Assembly (NCBI GenBank): GCA_002724735.1
Contig: PBPT01000016.1
Span: forward strand, 9,674-73,673
DNA: 64,000 nt
Reading direction: 5' to 3'
From: Fidelibacterota bacterium
GTDB lineage: Bacteria; Fidelibacterota; Marinisomatia; Marinisomatales; TCS55
Shown: one piece after another, positions 1 to 6,334 of the stretch
Numbering within the stretch: position 1 is the stretch's first letter
How the letters are laid out: every line of letters starts with the position of its first letter
Program-made: the position numbers and the translations under genes
The notes under the pieces: model-generated
Seen by the model: only the letters and a program-made list of their open reading frames with translations
The model's database searches: none
Told to the model about the DNA's origin: nothing

Positions 1-1
1 T

Positions 2-340
2 GCTGGTGCCTTAGCCGCAATTAAATATTTAAAAGATCATAATGAATTAAGAGAGCAACATCAATCTAAAGCAAAAAAATTAAAACAAATGTTAAAAGAT
101 GTTGACATAGAAGTTTTATCATGTGCTAGTACTCACATTGTACCTGTTATGATAAGAGATGCAAAACGTTGCAAAAAATATAGTGACGAGTTGCTACATG
201 AATATGGGATTTATATACAGCCCATTAACTATCCTACTGTGCCAGAAGGTACAGAAAGATTAAGGATCGCACCAACACCACTACACTCTGACGCTATGAT
301 GAGCGACTTAGTAGATGCATTGGTTAAGGTTATAAAATGA
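2..340 (+). CDS. hemA: 5-aminolevulinate synthase, C-terminal part (5' end outside window)
   Basis: Open from the first bases of the window. The visible C-terminal ~112 residues match the end of alpha-type ALA synthase: the stretch YGIYIQPINYPTVPEGTERL followed by RIAPTP and a closing DLVDALVKVI helix are family hallmarks. The enzyme is PLP-dependent and condenses glycine with succinyl-CoA to 5-aminolevulinate, the Shemin-pathway entry to heme. The PLP lysine and glycine-rich loop lie upstream and cannot be checked here. ALA synthase homologues are known in aquatic phage sequences; the same genome carries heme oxygenase and a bilin reductase near 40-42 kb, suggesting a role in tetrapyrrole supply. 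The downstream YbaN-like gene nearly abuts it. Confidence 0.88.
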   Translation, partial: AGALAAIKYLKDHNELREQHQSKAKKLKQMLKDVDIEVLSCASTHIVPVMIRDAKRCKKYSDELLHEYGIYIQPINYPTVPEGTERLRIAPTPLHSDAMMSDLVDALVKVIK

Positions 341-357
341 TCGCTGAAAGGAATAAT

Positions 358-777
358 ATGAATGTAATTAAAAAATATTTTTATCAAAGTTTAGGCTTAT
401 TTTGCGTAGGCATGGCTTATGTTGGCTTTGTAACTCCAGGAATACCATTTAGTATATTCTTGGTTATCGCGGCATGGGCCTTTGCTAAAAGTTCACCCCG
501 TTTACATGCTTGGTTATACAACCATCCTTGGTTCGGTGAATTTTTAACAAATTGGACTACGAAGAAAGTATTTCCAACCAAAGGCAAATATTTTATGATA
601 ATTGTTATGTCAAGCACATTAGCATTTACATGGTTTACCACAGGCAACGTAAAGGCAGTTCTATACTCAGGCATTTTTATGGCACTAGTAGCAATATGGG
701 CTTGGAGATATCCAGGTTCACTTGAAGAGTACAATCGCAGAGTAATGAATAAGGAGAGGATAGCGTGGCTACGGTAG
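358..777 (+). CDS. YbaN-family (DUF454) inner-membrane protein
   Basis: Small membrane protein matching DUF454/YbaN: an N-terminal membrane helix, then the family signature AAWAFAKSSPRLHAWLYNHP (AAWxFA-SSPRxHxWL-NHxWFG), and two further helices. The family function is not established. The ATG at 358 is chosen because it has a GAAAGGA ribosome site 5 nt upstream and gives the usual family N-terminus; an alternative ATG at 337 overlaps the hemA stop (ATGA) and would add seven residues. Position directly behind hemA suggests co-transcription, and its 3' end overlaps the next gene by 13 nt. Confidence 0.8.
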   Translation: MNVIKKYFYQSLGLFCVGMAYVGFVTPGIPFSIFLVIAAWAFAKSSPRLHAWLYNHPWFGEFLTNWTTKKVFPTKGKYFMIIVMSSTLAFTWFTTGNVKAVLYSGIFMALVAIWAWRYPGSLEEYNRRVMNKERIAWLR

Positions 778-962
778 AGTATGACGATCCACAGATATGG
801 AGTGTCAAGGAATTTTTACAATCAGAAAGAGATGGAATAGCAGAGCTAGTTGAAAAATTAGGAAAAGCAGAACATCCAGATGTTGCTGAAATACAAAAAT
901 TAGTAACAGTTGCAGGTTATTTAGAAGACAGAATTGCTGGAAAATACCTTGACACTTGCTAA
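765..962 (+). CDS. Small hypothetical protein, GTG start
   Basis: A 65-residue acidic, helical protein without a family I recognise. The start is GTG, strongly supported by AGGAGAGGA four bases upstream. It overlaps the YbaN-like gene in another frame. A near-consensus sigma-70 promoter for the next gene lies across its last codons (949-977). Confidence 0.6.
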   Translation: MATVEYDDPQIWSVKEFLQSERDGIAELVEKLGKAEHPDVAEIQKLVTVAGYLEDRIAGKYLDTC

Positions 963-977
963 ATACTATGCTATATT
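949..977 (+). promoter_or_regulatory. Sigma-70-type promoter
   Basis: TTGACA at 949-954, 17-bp spacer, TATATT at 972-977, ahead of the gene at 1014. It sits inside the end of the preceding coding region; a CTAAATA late-type motif lies in the spacer. Confidence 0.75.
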
Positions 978-1013
978 ATATAGCGTACACACAGACACAT
1001 AGGAGAATATATA

Positions 1014-1328
1014 ATGACTGTAGAAACAAAATACGGGGCTGACATTCTTAAGCAGACCCAGGCAATGGCAGAAATGGTTAAAGACATGATGCCAAAAGTA
1101 ACAACAAATAAAAATGGATACGAAATCAGGACAAAAGTCCTAGAGATGGCACAAAGCAATGTATGGCAAGACTATCATGCAAAGTTTGGCGGCTGGGAAC
1201 AATCTGTAAAACGTGATCCTCAAACTAATGAAATTGTAACATCTGTTACAATGCCAGAAGTACCAGGAACAGATGCAGTATTAGAAGCGGCTGAAAAGTT
1301 TTACGATTTCGTAAATGGTAAAAAGTAA
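1014..1328 (+). CDS. Conserved T4-like phage small protein, function unknown
   Basis: A 104-residue soluble protein (MTVETKYGADILKQTQAMAE start, then NGYEIRTKVLEMAQ and WQDYHAKFGGWE, ending AEKFYDFVN). The style resembles small conserved proteins of marine T4-like phages, but I cannot assign a function. AGGAGAATATATA precedes the ATG, and a strong sigma-70 promoter lies about 40 bp upstream, so early or middle expression is likely. Confidence 0.65.
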   Translation: MTVETKYGADILKQTQAMAEMVKDMMPKVTTNKNGYEIRTKVLEMAQSNVWQDYHAKFGGWEQSVKRDPQTNEIVTSVTMPEVPGTDAVLEAAEKFYDFVNGKK

Positions 1329-1386
1329 ATAACAACTAGACAGGATATAAAGGGACATAGTCCTTACAACATATAGGAGTTTAGTA

Positions 1387-1416
1387 ACCCCCGGCACAGG
1401 AAACTATGTCGGGGGT
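1387..1416 (+). terminator. Strong GC-rich hairpin after the 1014-1328 gene
   Basis: ACCCCCGGCA pairs with TGTCGGGGGT around a short loop, about ten base pairs. No T run follows, so it may be a transcript-stabilising or processing hairpin rather than an intrinsic terminator. The rest of the 1329-1509 gap holds a smaller ACTGGC/GCCAGT hairpin (1466-1487) and no convincing gene. Confidence 0.5.
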
Positions 1417-1455
1417 CAATCGTTATAGTATCTTAAAATGATGTAACGCCTACTC

Positions 1456-1462
1456 TTAAATA
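1456..1462 (+). promoter_or_regulatory. T4-type late promoter motif
   Basis: TTAAATA 48 bp upstream of the membrane-protein gene at 1510, resembling the TATAAATA late element. Confidence 0.35.
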
Positions 1463-1509
1463 CATTACTGGCTTTAGTTCATGCCAGTAAAACAAAGGAG
1501 GTATCCATC

Positions 1510-1743
1510 ATGGAAATCTTAAATAAAATAAAAGGATGGGCAGGAGCGATTACTGAAGTAGGTATTTCACTTATTTCATTGGCAATCGTAATGGAAGTTC
1601 TTTTCAACGGCCAAGGCATTCCGTTCTGGCCTAACATCAGTGTCGTAGACAACATAACCGGAATGATAGCTGGACTATCTGCAGAAGGACTTGTTGGCTT
1701 AGTCGCTGTTTGGGTGTTATATCATATCTACAATCGCAAGTAA
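1510..1743 (+). CDS. Small two-helix membrane protein
   Basis: A 77-residue protein with a hydrophobic segment at about residues 15-33 and another near 53-72 (GLVGLVAVWVLYHIY). AAAGGAGG lies 9 nt upstream of the ATG. Length and topology would suit a holin or an infection-stage membrane protein, but I recognise no family. Confidence 0.6.
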   Translation: MEILNKIKGWAGAITEVGISLISLAIVMEVLFNGQGIPFWPNISVVDNITGMIAGLSAEGLVGLVAVWVLYHIYNRK

Positions 1744-1762
1744 AAATTTATAACACACTAAG

Positions 1763-1794
1763 TGAGTAGAGCCTTCTCACATGGGCTCTACTCA
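1763..1794. terminator. Hairpin between convergent genes
   Basis: TGAGTAGAGCC pairs perfectly with GGCTCTACTCA (11 bp, 10-nt loop) between the end of the membrane-protein gene and the end of the opposing alternative oxidase gene. Position suits a bidirectional terminator; T runs are absent. Confidence 0.55.
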
Positions 1795-1801
1795 TGATTG
1801 T

Positions 1802-2395
1802 TCAATCCTTTAGCGTATCGGCCATACCATGATTAACATCTGCATGACCTTGTTCGTCTTTGCGTACAGCAACTATCACATCACTTAACTTTGCAGTCTT
1901 AGGAAGTTTATAATAATCTATTGCAATTTGCGGAGCATCAATATTTTCAACTTCTCCTTTTTCTATTTCTTCTAGATATTGCGTGTAACTTATTACAGCT
2001 TGATCTTCAAAATATCCTATCATTCTGTGTGCAGTGCTAGGAAAGAAAATATAAAGTATCAAATAAAAATGCCAAAAAACAAATTGTGCAAAAGCAATTA
2101 ATAATCTTTCGAATACATTTGGCTGTGCAATCTCAATAAAAATCATTAAATGCATACGCTCATTTTCGGCTTCGTCTAACAAAGTTTTAATCCAACCCCT
2201 TTGATCAGGTTGCATCTTTCTTAAGCTTCGCAAGTGATTCCACATGCCAGCTACCATGCCAGGTACACCTGCCACAGTTTCAAGCACAACAGCTCTATGT
2301 CCATAGCGTTTAACAAAAAAAGTATCTGCTAACCATCTAAAAGACATAGTTAAGCTGAAGGCTACACTATCAGAAATGTCACTTCGTTTTACCAT
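1802..2395 (-). CDS. aox: Alternative oxidase (di-iron ubiquinol oxidase)
   Basis: A 197-residue protein with the full ligand pattern of the AOX/PTOX di-iron family: E39 (VLET), E79 and H82 (EAENERMH), E130 (GYFEDQAV), E181 and H184 (DEQGH, followed by ADVNH). Between them is a hydrophobic membrane-binding segment around residues 96-120. AOX oxidises ubiquinol and reduces oxygen to water without pumping protons, bypassing the cytochrome bc1/oxidase route. It is shorter at the N-terminus than plant or fungal enzymes, as bacterial forms often are. It is the last gene of a minus-strand island of very small genes. Cyanophages carry the related plastoquinol oxidase; a ubiquinol-type version points to a respiring host. 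Confidence 0.9.
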   Translation of the reverse strand: MVKRSDISDSVAFSLTMSFRWLADTFFVKRYGHRAVVLETVAGVPGMVAGMWNHLRSLRKMQPDQRGWIKTLLDEAENERMHLMIFIEIAQPNVFERLLIAFAQFVFWHFYLILYIFFPSTAHRMIGYFEDQAVISYTQYLEEIEKGEVENIDAPQIAIDYYKLPKTAKLSDVIVAVRKDEQGHADVNHGMADTLKD

Positions 2396-2432
2396 TTATC
2401 CAATCTGATTCTTCGTCATTGTAAGGCCACAT
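2379..2432 (-). CDS. Mini-ORF overlapping the alternative oxidase start
   Basis: A 17-codon ORF beginning MWPYNDEES two bases after the stop of the upstream DUF1127 gene, with AGGAGA in front of its ATG. It runs through the alternative oxidase start codon in another frame. It may be a coupling peptide for AOX translation; whether the peptide itself is stable is unknown. Confidence 0.35.
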   Translation of the reverse strand: MWPYNDEESDWINGKTK

Positions 2433-2434
2433 AG

Positions 2435-2632
2435 TTATCTCCTATAAACCTTGCCACCACGTGCAATGTATCCAATATCAGATCGGCTAATGCCTATGTC
2501 TTTAAGCTGTCTATTAGTTAAACTGTTTAAGTCATTATAAACTCCCCAGTTCATGTTTGATCTAAACTTGCTAAAAAATCTTCCTACTGTTTCACAAAAT
2601 TCACAGTAGTATAATGTTAATGTATTATGCAT
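2435..2632 (-). CDS. DUF1127-domain small protein
   Basis: A 65-residue protein whose C-terminal half carries the DUF1127 (YjiS-like) pattern: LNSLTNRQLKDIGISRSDI. The domain is very common in alphaproteobacteria, where small arginine-rich members are linked to RNA metabolism and stress or phosphate responses. Its presence supports an alphaproteobacterial host. The ATG overlaps the preceding mini-gene stop by one base. Confidence 0.8.
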   Translation of the reverse strand: MHNTLTLYYCEFCETVGRFFSKFRSNMNWGVYNDLNSLTNRQLKDIGISRSDIGYIARGGKVYRR

Positions 2633-2718
2633 CAGTCTTTCCTTCCTTTGAAATAATGCTTAGATGGTTCGTAAGGATTTGTAAGTTCCTTCCAAAAGTT
2701 TTTAAATAGCTTCCACAT
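2632..2718 (-). CDS. 28-residue basic aromatic mini-protein
   Basis: ATG at 2718 follows the stop of the 40-residue gene by one base, and its TGA overlaps the DUF1127 start. The product begins MWKLFKNFWKELTNPYE and is basic and amphipathic. No strong ribosome site is visible, so translation probably depends on coupling. Function unknown. Confidence 0.4.
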   Translation of the reverse strand: MWKLFKNFWKELTNPYEPSKHYFKGRKD

Positions 2719-2719
2719 A

Positions 2720-2842
2720 TTATAATTGTGCAAGTGATAACCACATGCAACCAAAAATTACTCCGCCTAGTCCAAACATAAGGACTGCTTCGCAGAATTC
2801 TCCAGTGCATCTAGCTTGTAGTTCTTTAATTACTTTAATCAT
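2720..2842 (-). CDS. 40-residue single-helix membrane protein
   Basis: Starts MIKVIKELQARCTGEFCEA and continues into one hydrophobic segment (VLMFGLGGVIFGCMWLSLA). ACGGAGATC directly precedes the ATG. It belongs to the minus-strand chain of tiny genes leading to alternative oxidase. Function unknown. Confidence 0.5.
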   Translation of the reverse strand: MIKVIKELQARCTGEFCEAVLMFGLGGVIFGCMWLSLAQL

Positions 2843-2934
2843 GATCTCCGTTCCTGTGTGTGTTGATCTTTCCTCACATTGAGAAGCATGCCTCTCCCAT
2901 ATGATTCTGTGATCATTAGTGTTAATAGTAAAAC

Positions 2935-2952
2935 CAAGCAGACCCCTGCTTG
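2935..2952 (-). terminator. Small hairpin inside the minus-strand island
   Basis: CAAGCAG/CTGCTTG with a GGGT loop, a perfect 7-bp stem. It lies between the stop at 2969 and the next gene at 2842 and could act as a partial terminator or processing site. The remaining ~80 bases show no gene. Confidence 0.35.
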
Positions 2953-2968
2953 ATAATTGAATCTGAAT

Positions 2969-3121
2969 TTAGGATCGCTCCCGTACAGCCGCAAGCTCTA
3001 GCATGAGCCTTTTAGCTATGTCATGATGACCTTGTCTAGTTAATTCGTTAGCCGCTCTTGAGTAACTTATTATCTCAACTGTCTTCATTATTCCTTGCCA
3101 TATGTTTGAAAAGATATGCAT
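2969..3121 (-). CDS. Small DUF1127-like helical protein
   Basis: About 50 residues if started at 3121, where the ATG overlaps the upstream stop as TAATG, or 39 residues if started at 3088, which has CAAGGAATA in front. The core reads ISYSRAANELTRQGHHDIAK, resembling the helical part of DUF1127 proteins (RAA-EL-R-----DIA), though weakly. Part of the alternative oxidase island. Confidence 0.5.
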   Translation of the reverse strand: MHIFSNIWQGIMKTVEIISYSRAANELTRQGHHDIAKRLMLELAAVRERS

Positions 3122-3297
3122 TACACCCACCCTTTCAAATTTGGATTAGACTGGGGTGCTTTGTCATGAGCAATCATATACTCATAGGCATAGCGCCAAT
3201 CTTTACCGTACTCTGTTTTAGCCCATGTACGATAACTGTTTTCCTTGGATGTTTTAGATCCAAACAATCGTCGTAGGACTTTAGACACATTTTTCAT
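3121..3297 (-). CDS. Small basic protein, first gene of the minus-strand island
   Basis: A 58-residue protein starting MKNVSKVLRRLFGSKTSKEN and containing TWAKTEYGKDWRYAYEYM. The ATG at 3297 is preferred because AGGAG lies 7 nt upstream; a longer reading from 3414 lacks this. A late-type motif on the minus strand at 3465-3474 could drive the whole island. Function unknown. Confidence 0.5.
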   Translation of the reverse strand: MKNVSKVLRRLFGSKTSKENSYRTWAKTEYGKDWRYAYEYMIAHDKAPQSNPNLKGWV

Positions 3298-3464
3298 TGT
3301 GAATCTCCTGTTTCTAAAAATGTTGGATGCTTGAGGAAAGCAATACCCCGAGTCTTTTCTCGGTGTCAATGTCGCTTTGGACATCGTCAATTGCTGTTTT
3401 AGGAGTGCTTTCAACTCCCTGGTCTATCCCTAGTGTCTGTGTGTGGTTACATTGCTGTAACAAA

Positions 3465-3474
3465 CTTATTTATC
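3465..3474 (-). promoter_or_regulatory. Late promoter motif for the minus-strand island
   Basis: Minus-strand GATAAATAAG, matching the T4 late element, about 170 bp upstream of the first island gene. Confidence 0.4.
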
Positions 3475-3621
3475 ATTCGATATAATAAAATCGTGCAATT
3501 TAGAGCTGATAAACCACGATTTTTCTATTTTTTTTATTAATATCTGGTATGCACAATATGCATAGTATCTTAACATAGTATTAATAAAATTAATATGACT
3601 GTAATCTTAGATTAATCTTTG

Positions 3622-3627
3622 TATAAT
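3622..3627 (+). promoter_or_regulatory. Possible -10 box upstream of the phosphate cluster
   Basis: TATAAT with no TTGACA at the usual distance; CTGTAAT lies there instead, which loosely resembles half a Pho box. The 3298-3706 gap otherwise contains AT-rich sequence, a minus-strand late motif and the leader described separately. Confidence 0.25.
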
Positions 3628-3667
3628 AAATATGATTGGTATAAAGGTGAATTTATACCCTACAACT

Positions 3668-3709
3668 ATGATGGCCCAACAGGGCATTACCATAGAGGAT
3701 AAAAAAATG
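3668..3709 (+). repeat. Leader repeat copy 1
   Basis: A 42-nt element ending in the start codon of the 3707 gene and repeated at 4289-4330 with only two mismatches. It contains GCCC-AACA-GGGC (a small hairpin) and GAGGAT as ribosome site. It is also open in frame with the gene (MMAQQGITIE), and the two mismatches are silent or Asp/Glu. Confidence 0.8.
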
Positions 3710-4258
3710 AAACACATATTAGTGGCGCTCTTTACGGGTGCTTTTTTCTTTTGTGCTCCTGCTATTGCAGAAGAATCAGAGCACAACTACAAGGCAAAAA
3801 TAGACGACTGGGAATATACCTATAGGCATAGAGAAGGTCGTTGGCATTTTGAAGTAGGCAACAAGATAGGTCCAGTTGAAGTAATGTATCGTTATGCTGA
3901 TCAGCGTAGCTCAATAGAAAACCGTATAAAGTTTACTTGGGCATTTCTAGAACTAGATGATCTGACAGTAGAAGGCAGAATGGAATTTAGGGGTTTTGAT
4001 AACAAAGAGTCACATTGGCGTTATCGTTTTATTACAGAATATACTCCACACTTGTTTGGAGATTTTTATCTGTATGTAAAATGGCAACCACGTTGGGCGT
4101 TAAAAGACGCAGGTGTAAAATTTGACTCAAGAGATCAATTAGGCATAACCTACAAAAAGAACAATTGGAAAATTACTCCTTTTATTGAACGCAATGGCAC
4201 AGAAGGTTATGGCTACAAACAGACCGTTTACGGTACGCATTTTGAGATCAAATTATAA
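3707..4258 (+). CDS. Secreted outer-membrane beta-barrel-like protein
   Basis: About 183 residues. The N-terminus MKHILVALFTGAFFFCAPAIA is a clear signal peptide, followed by alternating aromatic/polar strands (WEYTYRHREGRWHFEV, VEVMYRYADQR, YLYVKWQPRW) ending FEIKL, typical of a small outer-membrane barrel. The start at 3707 is chosen because GAGGAT precedes it and the signal peptide begins there. It shares its 42-nt leader with pstS directly downstream, implying co-regulation. It might help phosphate cross the outer membrane, but no specific family is recognised. Confidence 0.65.
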   Translation: MKHILVALFTGAFFFCAPAIAEESEHNYKAKIDDWEYTYRHREGRWHFEVGNKIGPVEVMYRYADQRSSIENRIKFTWAFLELDDLTVEGRMEFRGFDNKESHWRYRFITEYTPHLFGDFYLYVKWQPRWALKDAGVKFDSRDQLGITYKKNNWKITPFIERNGTEGYGYKQTVYGTHFEIKL

Positions 4259-4261
4259 ATA
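4254..4261 (+). promoter_or_regulatory. Late promoter motif upstream of pstS
   Basis: TATAAATA overlapping the stop of the preceding gene, about 70 bp before the pstS start. Confidence 0.45.
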
Positions 4262-4288
4262 GATTTGAGGCAGGAATGTCTCATCCAT

Positions 4289-4330
4289 ATGATGGCCCAA
4301 CAGGGCATAACCATAGAGGAGAAAAAAATG
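4289..4330 (+). repeat. Leader repeat copy 2
   Basis: Second copy of the 42-nt leader found at 3668-3709, 40 of 42 bases identical, ending in the pstS ATG. The GCCC/GGGC hairpin and the GAGGAG ribosome site are conserved. Confidence 0.8.
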
Positions 4331-5329
4331 GTAAAATCATGGCTCGCCGCACTCGTGGCGGTATTTGCAGTTGCATCCGTAGCTGAAGCACGAGAAATTA
4401 GAATTGTAGGATCCTCTACAGTTTATCCTTTCACAACAATCGTAGGAGAAACATTTGCCGCAGAAGGTAACACAGCTCCTGTAGTTGAGTCAACTGGTAC
4501 AGGTGGTGGTATGAAACTGTTCTGTGCAGGTACAGGCGATTCACATCCTGACTTTACAAATGCAAGTAGAGCAATCAAAAGCAGTGAAGTTAAAATGTGT
4601 GATGAAAATGGTGTGACTCCACTAGAAATGTTGGTAGGATATGATGGCATTGTTTTTGCAAACAGCAAAGATAGTGCAGTACTAGAAGTTACTCCAAAAG
4701 AATTATTTCAAGCACTAGCTAAAGATGTTCCACAGGATAACGGTAACTTAGTACCAAACACATTTACACATTGGAATCAAATTAACAGCAGTTTTCCAGC
4801 AATTAAAATAGAAGTGTTAGGACCACCTCCTTCAAGTGGAACACGTGATGCATGGGTAGAGCTTGTAATGGAAAAAGGTTGTAAGACTTACGACTGGGTT
4901 AACGCAATGAAGAAGGTAGACAAAAAAGCATACAAAGGTATCTGTCACGGTATTCGAGAAGATGGTGCTTATGTAGAAGCAGGCGAAAATGATAATTTAA
5001 TTATTCAGAAGCTTACTAATAATCCAAATGCTTTCGGAATCTTCGGATATTCATTCTTAGATCAAAACACAGATGTAATTCAGGGATCTCCTATTGCAGG
5101 TGTAATTCCAACATTTGAATCAATTGCTGACGGTTCATATCCAGCAAGCCGTGGACTATATGTATATGCTAAAAAAGAGCATATGGGTGTTATCCCAGGT
5201 ATGACTGAGTTTATGGAACTTTATCTTAGTGATGACGTGGCGGGAGAAGATGGTTCATTAGGTGATGCAGGACTTATTCCATTACCACAAAAAGAACTTG
5301 ACAAAGTACGTGAAACCGTGTTAAACTAA
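4328..5329 (+). CDS. pstS: Phosphate ABC transporter substrate-binding protein
   Basis: Periplasmic phosphate-binding protein of about 333 residues. Signal peptide MVKSWLAALVAVFAVASVAEA, then the PstS opening IRIVGSSTVYPFTTIVGETF, ESTGTGGGMKLFC, FTNASRAIKSSE, and the later PPPSSGTRDAWVELV loop, all of which line the phosphate site in the family. It captures phosphate in the periplasm for PstC/PstA. The start at 4328 has GAGGAG in front; upstream in-frame codons belong to the leader repeat. PstS alone is common in marine phages; here it heads a full transporter. A strong hairpin separates it from pstC, as often seen where the binding protein is made in excess. Confidence 0.95.
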   Translation: MVKSWLAALVAVFAVASVAEAREIRIVGSSTVYPFTTIVGETFAAEGNTAPVVESTGTGGGMKLFCAGTGDSHPDFTNASRAIKSSEVKMCDENGVTPLEMLVGYDGIVFANSKDSAVLEVTPKELFQALAKDVPQDNGNLVPNTFTHWNQINSSFPAIKIEVLGPPPSSGTRDAWVELVMEKGCKTYDWVNAMKKVDKKAYKGICHGIREDGAYVEAGENDNLIIQKLTNNPNAFGIFGYSFLDQNTDVIQGSPIAGVIPTFESIADGSYPASRGLYVYAKKEHMGVIPGMTEFMELYLSDDVAGEDGSLGDAGLIPLPQKELDKVRETVLN

Positions 5330-5337
5330 CAGTAATA

Positions 5338-5366
5338 GTTAGGGGTGGGTAGCACTTGCCCCTAAC
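5338..5366 (+). terminator. Hairpin between pstS and pstC
   Basis: GTTAGGGG pairs with CCCCTAAC (8 bp, 13-nt loop). Likely a partial terminator or 3' stabiliser that raises pstS mRNA over pstCAB. Confidence 0.6.
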
Positions 5367-5386
5367 ATTCTTTCAAAAGGATTAAT

Positions 5387-6334
5387 ATGCTTATATGGAT
5401 AGGTCCAAAGAAAAAGTCCAACGGGATTAACGAAGATTATTTTAAATTCTTTTTTAGATTATCTAGTTGGATAACAATAGGTATAACATTTGCAATTATA
5501 GCAAGTTTATCGTACGAAACAATAAAATTCTTTACGCTTATAGATCCAAGAGAATTTTTCTTTAACACAACATGGTCCCCACAGACAGCTTTTAGGGCTG
5601 ACAGTGTAGGAAGCTCTGGTGAGTTTGGGCTTATACCTTTGTTATGGGGTACCTTTTTTATTACAACAATAGCAATGTGTATTGCTGGACCGTTAGGATT
5701 GCTTTGTGCTATTCTAACAGCAGAGTATTTAAAACCAAAAGTCAGAATAATAGTAAAACCTTTACTAGAAGTTCTAGCAGGTATACCTACAGTGGTGTAT
5801 GGTTTCTTTGCCGCGATTGTATTAGGACCTTGGCTTAGACAAACTGGGGTTACTTTAGGATTAGATGTCAGTACTGAATCTGCTCTTGCGGCAGGCCTAG
5901 TGATGGGTATAATGATTATACCTCTGATAAGTTCTATTACAGATGATGTACTTACCGCAGTACCTAGTGCAATGCGTGATGGTGCTAGAGGCGTAGGAGC
6001 AACAAGAGAAGAAACAATCCTATCAGTTGTATTACCTGCCGCACTTCCCGGAGTAGTTGCAGGATTTATAATGGCTATTAGTAGAGCAGTAGGCGAAACT
6101 ATGATTGTAGTCATGGCCGCAGGACTTGCCGCCAACCTTACGATTAATCCTCTAGAAGCAGTTACCACAGTAACAGTTCAAATTGTTACACTACTGATTG
6201 GCGACCAAGAGTTTGAAAGTGCAAAAACTCTAAGTGCTTTTGCATTAGCATTTACTCTTTTCACAGTTACATTTATTTTAAATTGGATAGCATACAGGAA
6301 TTATAAAAATGCAGTCAACAGACTTAGACAATAA
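5387..6334 (+). CDS. pstC: Phosphate ABC transporter permease PstC
   Basis: A 315-residue inner-membrane permease with six predicted helices. It contains the PstC pattern LLEVLAGIPTVVYGFFA and the coupling (EAA) loop AMRDGARGVGATREETILSV followed by [15 protein letters not shown] and AVGETMIV. It forms the channel with PstA. The periplasmic segment after the first helix (FFNTTWSPQTAF) is typical. AAAAGGATTAAT precedes the ATG; its end overlaps pstA by 26 nt. Confidence 0.93.
   Translation: MLIWIGPKKKSNGINEDYFKFFFRLSSWITIGITFAIIASLSYETIKFFTLIDPREFFFNTTWSPQTAFRADSVGSSGEFGLIPLLWGTFFITTIAMCIAGPLGLLCAILTAEYLKPKVRIIVKPLLEVLAGIPTVVYGFFAAIVLGPWLRQTGVTLGLDVSTESALAAGLVMGIMIIPLISSITDDVLTAVPSAMRDGARGVGATREETILSVVLPAALPGVVAGFIMAISRAVGETMIVVMAAGLAANLTINPLEAVTTVTVQIVTLLIGDQEFESAKTLSAFALAFTLFTVTFILNWIAYRNYKNAVNRLRQ

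Noticed and set aside
3298-3414. N-terminal extension of the 3121-3297 gene from ATG 3414
   Set aside because: The inner ATG at 3297 has a good AGGAG site, while the upstream part reads like leader sequence with a CCGAG/CTCGG hairpin.
3594-3627. Pho box upstream of the phosphate cluster
   Set aside because: Only one half (CTGTAAT) looks right; the second half and spacing do not match well enough to call.
5437-6168. Minus-strand ORF of 243 codons opposite pstC
   Set aside because: Mirror of a clear permease gene; composition of a shadow frame.
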